Assembly (NCBI GenBank): GCA_964463485.1
Contig: CAYXDO010000004.1
Coordinates: 62,001 to 126,000 of the forward strand
Length of the DNA stretch: 64,000 bases
From: CAYXDO01 sp964463485
GTDB lineage: Bacteria > Myxococcota > Kuafuiibacteriia > Kuafuiibacteriales > Kuafuiibacteriaceae
Direction: 5' to 3'
In this document: positions 34,785 through 41,262 of the stretch, piece by piece
Position numbering within the stretch: the first letter of the stretch is position 1
Layout: each line of letters begins with the position of its first letter
Notes under the pieces: model-generated
Told to the model about the DNA's origin: nothing
Database searches by the model: none
The model's input: only the letters and a program-made list of their open reading frames with translations
Translations under genes and position numbers: made by a program

Positions 34785-35198
34785 ATGAGTGAACTGAGGT
34801 TTTCCGAGTTGCGAGCAGCGGCCGTGGCTCGACTCCCGCAATTCAAGAACCGCCACGGTCAACCGGCGCACTCGCAGCCTGATGGCTCGGACTGGTCCGA
34901 TGCGCAGTGGCTTGGTGCGGTCATGGGAGAGCTCGGCGAATACGCCAACCTTCGGAAGAAAGTGGATCGCGGGGACGTGACGCGCGAGGAAGCTCTGCCG
35001 GAGCTCGCAAATGAGCTCGCGGACGTCCTGACCTATCTCGACATTCTGGCCTTCCGCTTGGGTATCGACCTCGGCGCGGCCGTTGTCGCGAAATTCAACA
35101 AGGTCTCTGAACGCTGCGGTGCCGACGTGTTCCTCGAGTCCGACGGCCATGAGTACGTAGCGATGGACTTGAGGTCTGGCCGGATTGTCCGACGCTGA
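34785..35198 (+). CDS. MazG-like nucleotide pyrophosphohydrolase
   Basis: A 137-residue protein with the MazG metal site: VMGELGEYANLRKK (ExxE-type) and ELANELADVLTYLDILA (second acidic pair ExxD), then a conserved basic FNKVSERCG. It would hydrolyse nucleoside triphosphates, as in phages that redirect the host nucleotide pool. It is separated by 11 bp from the nuclease and 20 bp from the ATPase. Confidence 0.85.
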   Translation: MSELRFSELRAAAVARLPQFKNRHGQPAHSQPDGSDWSDAQWLGAVMGELGEYANLRKKVDRGDVTREEALPELANELADVLTYLDILAFRLGIDLGAAVVAKFNKVSERCGADVFLESDGHEYVAMDLRSGRIVRR

Positions 35199-35218
35199 TA
35201 GACGAAAGGAGAGCGAAC

Positions 35219-36595
35219 ATGGCAATTCACATTCCGCGCAAAGGCGATAGCCCGAAACCTATCACGACGACTCTGAGCAGCCGCATCCAGCTCTGGTACG
35301 GCGAGAAGAAGATCGGCAAGACGGTGACGGCGTCCCGGATCCCAGGCGGCGCCTTCTTCCTCCAGTTCGAGGAGGGCCATGACCACGTGGCGCACTTCGG
35401 TGAGTCGATCGACTCGTGGTCGAAGCTGCTGGCGGTACTCGACGAGCTCGGCAAGGTCCCACGAGGCGAGCTCCCGTTTGTGGCGATCGTCTGGGACACG
35501 GTCGCGGAGGCCTTCCGGATGTGCCAGACGTCCGTTCTCGGTCGTCTGAACGTCGACCATGAGTCGGACTCCGGCTTCGGTAAGGGGTACTCGCTCGTCG
35601 AGAATGAGTTCCGCCGGGGCGTCACGCAGGCAACGAAGCTCGGGCTCGCGAATATCTTCATCGCGCACGTCGACTCGAAGACGATGCAGAACGGCAAGAA
35701 GGGCAAGGACGCTCGGGAGTGGAAGAAGACCATCATCGACCTTCCGAGGCCCGCGCAGAAAGTCATCCCAGGGCTCACCGACCTGAACCTCTACTTCACT
35801 TCGAGGTTCGACGAGAAGACCGAGACTCACGAGCGCGTCATCATCACGCAGGGCTCGGACGTCATCGAGGCGGGGGTGAGGTACCCGCCGGACTGGGGCG
35901 AGATGCCTCGAGTCATCCCGATGAGCTACATCGCACTGGAGAAGGCCTGGAACGCGTGTGCGCCGAAGGCTACTCCGGAGCGCTCGCCGGAAGACCAGCG
36001 GTTCATCGACGTCCTGGCAGCCTACAAGGCGAAGTTCGGCTCGATCGCCTACGACTGGGTCAAGGCCACCTTCGATCTGAAGGACACCGCGGTTCGGGCG
36101 TCGATCGTCGAGCGCCTCGAGCAGTGCGTCAACGCGGGAGCGCCATTCGCTCCGCCCGTGGTCGCTCCGCCCGCGGTCGCTCCGCCCGCGGTCGCTCCGC
36201 CCGCGGTCGCTCCGCCCGTGGTCGCTCCGCCCGTGGTCGCTCCGCCCGTGGTCGCTTCGCCCGTGGTCGCTCCGCCCGTGGCTCCGGCGCCAACCGTCAT
36301 CGCGGCGCCGGAGCCGGTCGCTCCCGCGGCTGCGCAGGAGTCGCCTGCGCCCACTGCGCACCCGGCGCGATCATCCGAGGACGAGAGGTACGCACGGGCC
36401 ATTCGTGCCTACTCAGACAAGTTCGGCTCGACCGCCTACGACGCCATTCGCGCAGCGTTCGATACACGAGATCCGAACGTTCGATCGGTCCTCATCAGCC
36501 GCATCGAGGAGTGCGTTCTCAAAAACGAGTTGGTCGTACCCATCAACGGCCACGCGGAGCCGAAGGAAGTTCGGTCGGGGACGAAGTTCGCATGA
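35219..36595 (+). CDS. RecA/Sak4-like recombination ATPase with a duplicated C-terminal module
   Basis: The N-terminal 235 residues are a RecA-fold ATPase of the phage Sak4 type: Walker A YGEKKIGKTVTAS, a Walker B-like strand FVAIVWDTV, and FIAHVDSK. They are followed by two copies of a 50-residue helical module (PEDQRFIDVLAAYKAKFG and SEDERYARAIRAYSDKFG), which flank a repetitive Ala-Pro-Pro-Val linker. The protein probably anneals single strands during phage recombination. The duplicated tail is not part of typical Sak4 and might bind single-strand binding protein or self-associate. Confidence 0.75.
   Translation: MAIHIPRKGDSPKPITTTLSSRIQLWYGEKKIGKTVTASRIPGGAFFLQFEEGHDHVAHFGESIDSWSKLLAVLDELGKVPRGELPFVAIVWDTVAEAFRMCQTSVLGRLNVDHESDSGFGKGYSLVENEFRRGVTQATKLGLANIFIAHVDSKTMQNGKKGKDAREWKKTIIDLPRPAQKVIPGLTDLNLYFTSRFDEKTETHERVIITQGSDVIEAGVRYPPDWGEMPRVIPMSYIALEKAWNACAPKATPERSPEDQRFIDVLAAYKAKFGSIAYDWVKATFDLKDTAVRASIVERLEQCVNAGAPFAPPVVAPPAVAPPAVAPPAVAPPVVAPPVVAPPVVASPVVAPPVAPAPTVIAAPEPVAPAAAQESPAPTAHPARSSEDERYARAIRAYSDKFGSTAYDAIRAAFDTRDPNVRSVLISRIEECVLKNELVVPINGHAEPKEVRSGTKFA
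36149..36283 (+). repeat. Nine tandem 15-bp units in the ATPase linker
   Basis: Units of GCTCCGCCCGTGGTC (with C/T changes in the second Pro-Val pair) encode an Ala-Pro-Pro-Val-Val/Ala-Val linker between the two 50-residue modules. It is prone to slippage, so linker length may vary between phage copies. Confidence 0.9.
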
Positions 36596-37251
36596 AGGCT
36601 CGAGGAGTCATCGTCGGCCTGGAGTCGGCGCCCAGCATTCGCCAGCAGGCGAAGGACGAGCACGAGTTCTACAAGACGCCGAGCTCGGCCGTGAGGCCGC
36701 TCATCGATGCGAACGTGCTTCCAGAAGGACGATGGCTCGAGCCGTGTGCTGGGGACGGGGCGATTATCCGCTCCGTCCCCGGCCCCGAATGGTGGGCTGC
36801 GGATATTCGCCCTGAGGCGGGCCGACCCCTCGAGGCGCTCGTCGGTCCGCGAGTGCGGTGCCCACTGGACTTCCGGACCGACAAGTTCGTCGCCCTGCTC
36901 CGCGAGACACGACCCGATGTCGTGATTACGAACCCGCCCAATTCGCTAGCGATCGTCCTGGCTCAAATCGTCAGGCGTGAGCTCCCGGATATGTGGCTCG
37001 CGCTCCTTCAGCCATGCACGATGCTGGCGACGGTCGAGCGGTGGAAGTGGCTTCGGAAGGACTCACCGAACGTCAACTGGCTGGTCGAGCGGCCTGACTT
37101 CCTCGGGACCGGCGGCATCCAGGAGTATTGCTGGTTCGTCTGGCCTCCCCTGAGGCGGAGACCGGCACCGAAGTTCTTCTTCCTTCCACCGGCCGGCTGG
37201 GTCGAGCCGCCCGAGCAACCCTCACTCTTCATGGAGGCGCGACATGGATAA
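36592..37251 (+). CDS. Adenine-type DNA methyltransferase (NPPN motif)
   Basis: The 219-residue protein (ATG overlapping the ATPase stop) has the class I SAM site EPCAGDGAIIRS and the catalytic tetrapeptide NPPN (TNPPNSLAIVL), typical of N6-adenine or N4-cytosine enzymes. The C-terminal region (YCWFVWPPLRRRP) is the family's strand and substrate loop. No restriction enzyme is adjacent, so it is probably an orphan protecting phage DNA. It follows the ATPase in the coupled operon. Confidence 0.8.
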   Translation: MKARGVIVGLESAPSIRQQAKDEHEFYKTPSSAVRPLIDANVLPEGRWLEPCAGDGAIIRSVPGPEWWAADIRPEAGRPLEALVGPRVRCPLDFRTDKFVALLRETRPDVVITNPPNSLAIVLAQIVRRELPDMWLALLQPCTMLATVERWKWLRKDSPNVNWLVERPDFLGTGGIQEYCWFVWPPLRRRPAPKFFFLPPAGWVEPPEQPSLFMEARHG

Positions 37252-37519
37252 GTCACGAGTGGACGTCGAGGACGTCTGGCAACGCGCGGTCAAGCTGGCC
37301 AATGAGCGAATCGCCGACAAGGCGCCGAAGGGCATGACTCGGCCGTCGAAGGGCACTCTCCTCGAGCCAGCCAAGCGCGCCTGGTCCACAGGGGCACGAG
37401 TGAACGCACTCGAGCACCTATCGAAAATGCTCTCCGCTCACGCGCGCCCCGTCCCGCTGGCGATGATCGCAGAGCTCGGTGACGCCATCGACCACCTCGA
37501 TTTCGGAGCGGAGCCATGA
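37244..37519 (+). CDS. Small early phage protein, paralogue of the protein at 30517
   Basis: The 91-residue helical product shares a pattern with the 74-residue protein at 30517-30741 (W.RAV, I.DK, a HL..L segment, PV...M.EL). An insertion rich in Lys/Pro (PKGMTRPSKGTLLEPAKRAW) distinguishes it. No domain recognised. It overlaps the methyltransferase gene by 8 bp and its stop overlaps the next start. Confidence 0.55.
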   Translation: MDKSRVDVEDVWQRAVKLANERIADKAPKGMTRPSKGTLLEPAKRAWSTGARVNALEHLSKMLSAHARPVPLAMIAELGDAIDHLDFGAEP

Positions 37520-38280
37520 GTCAGTTCGATCTGTTCGGGCCAAGGCCGGCAGTCCCGGTGCGCGTCGGAACGGTCGTCGTGAATCTACATCGGGAGGCTT
37601 ACGACGTCTACATCGGCCGGGCTGGGCATGGCTTGGACGGCTATTTTGGGAACCCATTCACTAAAAGTGACCCGGATTGCTTGGCGAAGTTTGAAGGGTA
37701 CTGCGGGCACCGAGTCGAACAGGACGCCGAGTTTCGGGAACGCGTCCGTGGGCTGCATGGCAAGCGTCTGGGCTGCTTTTGTGCGCCCGGACCCTGCCAT
37801 GGAGACATCCTCGCTCGCTGGGCAGCGAAGCTCTCGGCGTCTCGAGTCAGCGGTGGAGGGGCGCCAATAACCGAGGCATGTCTCTCCATCCCTTCCACCG
37901 CTGAGCTCGAGACGCCGAGCTCCGTGGAGTCGCTTCGGAATGGGCCGGAGACGGTTCCCGGTGGGCTCGTTAGATCGGCGAGCTCCGTTGATGGTGCGGA
38001 GCTCGGCGTCTCGTTATCTGCAGACGAACTCCGCACGTGTCCGGCGTGCGGAGCTCGAGCGCGAGTCCTGACGGTCCAGGGCGGGGCGGCTCCTGACGAG
38101 CTACTCACGACCTACCTCTGCCCAGAGTGCGACTGCAAATACCTCAGGGTAACGAAGCGCAAGGACGTGTGTGCGCACGGCAAAGTGCTCTTCGTTTCGT
38201 GCTCTGAGTGCCCTCGGACCTGGGACGACGTCTATCGGAGCCCGCACTTCCGACCTCAGTTCTTCGGAGGCAAGACATGA
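37516..38280 (+). CDS. DUF4326-family protein with a C-terminal zinc ribbon
   Basis: The N-terminal 110 residues match the DUF4326 pattern: VVNLHREAYDVYIGRAG, GYFGNPF and the closing CFCAPGPCHGDILARW. That family is common in phages and has no established activity. A Ser/Thr/Glu-rich linker follows, then a zinc ribbon (CPACGARAR...CPECDCKY) and a further CxxC (CSECPRTWDD). The stop overlaps the next start by four bases. It lies among the three methyltransferases, and a DNA-modification link is possible but unproven. Confidence 0.75.
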   Translation: MSQFDLFGPRPAVPVRVGTVVVNLHREAYDVYIGRAGHGLDGYFGNPFTKSDPDCLAKFEGYCGHRVEQDAEFRERVRGLHGKRLGCFCAPGPCHGDILARWAAKLSASRVSGGGAPITEACLSIPSTAELETPSSVESLRNGPETVPGGLVRSASSVDGAELGVSLSADELRTCPACGARARVLTVQGGAAPDELLTTYLCPECDCKYLRVTKRKDVCAHGKVLFVSCSECPRTWDDVYRSPHFRPQFFGGKT

Positions 38281-38519
38281 AACCTCACGTCTACGTACTG
38301 TTCGCTGCAGATAACCCGGACGAGTCATGCATACTCGCATCGGCAGATTCGCTGCGAGAGATTAGGCGCGATGCCAAGGACCAGGGCGGTGGGTTCGTGT
38401 ACTCGTATCGGCTCCAACCCACCGGTCGCTTCGAGCACGGGAAGCACATTCAGGAGACGGTTCCGGATAGTGAGACGTTCGAGGGATATTTCGACTCAGA
38501 GGGAAGGCGGAGCAAGTGA
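38277..38519 (+). CDS. Small early phage protein of unknown function
   Basis: An 80-residue product (start MKPHVYVLFAADNPDES) with a probable alpha/beta fold: an N-terminal strand-helix (VYVLFAADNP, SLREIRRDAKD) and a central strand (GGGFVYSYRL). No family recognised. Start and stop overlap the flanking genes. Confidence 0.55.
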   Translation: MKPHVYVLFAADNPDESCILASADSLREIRRDAKDQGGGFVYSYRLQPTGRFEHGKHIQETVPDSETFEGYFDSEGRRSK

Positions 38520-40057
38520 GGTTCTCCGTGCTGCACCTCTTCTGTGGGCTCGGCGGGGGTGCTCTCGGCTTCCAGCGGGCTCGCGCGAACCATGCAGGCC
38601 TCGTGGGCTCGTTCCGTACCCTCTGCGGAATCGACCTCGACGCTGCGGCGTGTCGCGACTTCAAACGACTGACGAAATCTCCGGCTGTCCGGGCAGATGT
38701 CGCCTGCATGCAGCCCGCAGAGCTGCTCGTAGCAACTCGTGGAGAGCATCCGGACGTCATCTTCACATCGCCGCCCTGCACGGGCTTCTCGGGCCTGCTC
38801 TCCAACGAGAAGTCAGGCAGCGAGCACTACCAGGCGCTGAATAGGCTCGTCCTGCAGGGGCTGTTCCTGTCGCTCGAGACCTTCGTCACGAAGCCGCCGA
38901 AGCTGATTCTGCTCGAGAACGTGCCCCGCATCGCACAGCGCGGTGAGAAGCTACTCCTGCAGGTTCGGAGTTTGCTCGCCCGCTATGGATATGTCTTCCA
39001 CGAAGGGTTCCATGACTGCGGCGAGCTCGGCGGGCTGGCGCAGCATCGCCGACGCTTCCTTCTCATCGCTCGGCACGTTCGGTCGGTACCGACGTTCGTG
39101 TACTCGCCGCCGAAGCAGCGGGTCCGGTCTATCAGTGAGGTGCTTGGTAACCTGCCGAGGCCCGAGTTACCAAGCGCTGGGCCGATGCATCGGCTTCCTC
39201 GGCTCAAGTGGAAGACGTGGGTACGACTCGCCCTCATCCCCGCAGGTGGAGACTGGCGGGCGCTCGGCACTCGAGACGGGTCGAAGCGCCACAACAACGT
39301 GCTCCGCGTCGTCCCATGGAACGCCCCGAGCGTCGCGGTTACGGCTGGAGGGCACCCGACGTCCGGCGGGCCGTGCTGTGCCGACCCGCGATTCGACGGT
39401 GAGTACCGTCGAGGGACCTACCGAGTAGTTCGGTGGGATGGAGTCGCTGGAACGGTCACTGGCGAAGCTGCTCCGAGCACAGGCCCGTTTTCAGTCGCTG
39501 ACCCCAGGATGGGGCAGCACGAGAACAAGATGCGAGTCGAGCGGTGGGAGGCCCCCGCTCACACGGTTACGGGCTCAGACCGAGTTGGCTCCGGAGCTCC
39601 TTCGGTCGCGGACCCTCGAATCGCCGGGAAGGGCTCGAGGCCCGACCTCTTCGGCGTGCTCGCCTGGAACCAAGCGGCGAAGACCATCAACGGGCAGGCG
39701 CGAGTCTCGAGCTCCAACTGTCCAGCGGCCGTCGCTGACCCTCGGCTCCCGAACTGGGAGGACCGACCGGACCCTCCTCCGCTGATTATCGGCGAGGACG
39801 GGACCTGGCATCGGCCCCTCACGACCCTCGAGCTCGCGGCTCTGCAGGGGCTGCCCACTGAGGTCGACGGACAGCCTCTCGTCTTGGACGGTGCGTCGCA
39901 CTCAGGCTGGCGCAAGCGGATCGGGAACTGCGTACCACCGCCAGCCGCTCAGGCGATGGCCGAGGCAATCCTCGACTCGCTCATGGCGAGCTCCGCTGGA
40001 CAGACCTTCCGTCTCGGCGGGTCTGGGATCTGGGTTCAGGAGGGCATTCATGTCTAG
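38516..40057 (+). CDS. C5-cytosine DNA methyltransferase
   Basis: The 513-residue enzyme has the C5-methyltransferase motifs in order: FCGLGGGALGF (motif I), GIDLDAAAC (motif II), TSPPCTGFSG (motif IV with catalytic Cys), ENVPRI (motif VI) and QHRRRFLLIA (motif VIII), with motif IX/X near the end (LQGLP, RIGNCVPPPAAQAMA). The long region between motifs VIII and IX contains three similar Pro/Gly blocks (for example ADPRFDGEYRRGTYRVV, ADPRMGQHENKMRVE), as in multispecific phage enzymes, which suggests several target-recognition units. It starts at GTG within the previous stop. Confidence 0.9.
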   Translation: MRFSVLHLFCGLGGGALGFQRARANHAGLVGSFRTLCGIDLDAAACRDFKRLTKSPAVRADVACMQPAELLVATRGEHPDVIFTSPPCTGFSGLLSNEKSGSEHYQALNRLVLQGLFLSLETFVTKPPKLILLENVPRIAQRGEKLLLQVRSLLARYGYVFHEGFHDCGELGGLAQHRRRFLLIARHVRSVPTFVYSPPKQRVRSISEVLGNLPRPELPSAGPMHRLPRLKWKTWVRLALIPAGGDWRALGTRDGSKRHNNVLRVVPWNAPSVAVTAGGHPTSGGPCCADPRFDGEYRRGTYRVVRWDGVAGTVTGEAAPSTGPFSVADPRMGQHENKMRVERWEAPAHTVTGSDRVGSGAPSVADPRIAGKGSRPDLFGVLAWNQAAKTINGQARVSSSNCPAAVADPRLPNWEDRPDPPPLIIGEDGTWHRPLTTLELAALQGLPTEVDGQPLVLDGASHSGWRKRIGNCVPPPAAQAMAEAILDSLMASSAGQTFRLGGSGIWVQEGIHV

Positions 40058-40328
40058 ATGCAAGTCATGCGGCCAGATCGTGAAATGGGTGACGACCAAG
40101 TCGGGCAAGCTCATGCCTGTCAACGTCGACGACCTGATTATCTGCAAAGAGTCGCCGGCGCGTGACTCGCCACGCAAGGCCACCATCGTTACCACGGCCG
40201 GAATGGTGATCACTGGGTACGTTTGTGACCCCAAGGATGTGGATGTCGCGCTTGACTATGAGATTGGCTCGACAAGCCACTTTGCTACCTGTCCTAACGC
40301 AGCACAGCATCGGAGGCCGAGGTCATGA
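40050..40328 (+). CDS. Small early phage protein with a CxxC pair
   Basis: A 92-residue product preceded by a good ribosome site (AGGAGG 6 bp upstream), starting MSRCKSCGQIVKWVTT. The CxxC near the start may be half of a zinc knuckle whose second half could be C...H near the end (SHFATCPNAAQH). It overlaps the methyltransferase stop by 8 bp. Function unknown. Confidence 0.6.
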   Translation: MSRCKSCGQIVKWVTTKSGKLMPVNVDDLIICKESPARDSPRKATIVTTAGMVITGYVCDPKDVDVALDYEIGSTSHFATCPNAAQHRRPRS

Positions 40329-40567
40329 TCACGTGCGAGTTCGAGCTCGTCGACTTCAGCACCGAGCTAAGGGCGCCGTACCTCGGCCAGAACGGCCTGA
40401 GAGACCCAAGCTCCCCGTGCGAATATTTCCTGTCGGGCGTCCCTTCCGGTGGTCGCTGCGAGGGCGATGGGCACTACCTTTGTCGTAAGTGTGTCCGCCG
40501 GAAAACCTGCATCGAGTGTGACCGGCCGACGGTCGACGTGTCGAAATTCTGCGAGGCACACTCATGA
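40325..40567 (+). CDS. Small zinc-ribbon phage protein
   Basis: The 80-residue product carries several Cys pairs: CEYF...CEGDGHYLCRKC and CIECDRP...CEAH, compatible with two zinc sites of a ribbon or B-box-like fold. It overlaps its neighbours by four bases. It may help DNA binding of the methyltransferase encoded next. Confidence 0.55.
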   Translation: MITCEFELVDFSTELRAPYLGQNGLRDPSSPCEYFLSGVPSGGRCEGDGHYLCRKCVRRKTCIECDRPTVDVSKFCEAHS

Positions 40568-41262
40568 TCTGCGCGTGGTGCGAGAGCCCGATCCCCGAGT
40601 CGGCTCGTGCTGACTCTCTGTTCTGTGGGCGCACGTGCCGCCAATGGGCCTTCCGGACCCGACGTCGTGCAGCTGCAGTGGGCTCGAGCAGCGACGCGTC
40701 GCTCCTGCCGGCGCAGTACCAGGACGACGGGTCTCCCGGGACGTTCGAGATCGCGGACCCTCCGTATCCGGGCTTGGCTTCCAAATATTACCGCCGCGAA
40801 AAGTCGTTCGCCGGCGAGGTCGATCACTCGGCGCTGCTCGACCGTTTGCTGGCCAGCTCGCTCACCGGTTGGGCGCTGTGCACGTCGCCCGAAGGCCTCC
40901 GGCGACTGATCTCGAGGTGTCCGCCCGACGTTGATGTCGGGATCTGGGCGAAGCCCGTCGGGCCTCAGCCTGGCCGGCGTCGATTCTGGGAGTGCGTGCT
41001 CGTGAGGACGAGTCGTCCACGGCCGCTGGCGACGCGAGACTTCCTCGTCGCTCTGCCCGCGCGCTCCGGTGGCACTCTCCCGGGGCGCAAGCCCATCGCC
41101 TACTGTACGTGGCTTTATGCGTTGCTGGGAATGCGGCCCGGCGACTCGTTGATCGACACCTATCCGGGAACTGGGATCTTCACGCGAGCTTGGGCCTATC
41201 TATCGGCTCGAGCTCTCGGCGCTCAGAGCAGCTCAAGCGACACGTTTGATTCGGAGGCGTGA
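40564..41262 (+). CDS. DPPY-type DNA methyltransferase with N-terminal zinc site
   Basis: The 232-residue protein begins with a small zinc site (CAWCESP...CGRTCRQW) of the type seen near phage recombination endonucleases. The catalytic motif ADPPYPG (DPPY) identifies an N6-adenine/N4-cytosine class enzyme, and the SAM-binding loop near the end is YPGTGIF after DSLIDT. The order (catalytic motif before the SAM motif) fits the beta class. It is the third methyltransferase of the operon and overlaps the replicase start. Confidence 0.7.
   Translation: MICAWCESPIPESARADSLFCGRTCRQWAFRTRRRAAAVGSSSDASLLPAQYQDDGSPGTFEIADPPYPGLASKYYRREKSFAGEVDHSALLDRLLASSLTGWALCTSPEGLRRLISRCPPDVDVGIWAKPVGPQPGRRRFWECVLVRTSRPRPLATRDFLVALPARSGGTLPGRKPIAYCTWLYALLGMRPGDSLIDTYPGTGIFTRAWAYLSARALGAQSSSSDTFDSEA

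Noticed and set aside
36149..36283. CRISPR array
   Set aside because: The units are contiguous 15-bp coding repeats without spacers and lie inside a protein linker.
35033..36361. 442-codon minus-strand frame opposite the ATPase, with Gly-Arg-Ser-Asp repeats
   Set aside because: The repeats come from the antisense of the Ala-Pro-Pro-Val linker; the plus-strand ATPase is the real gene.
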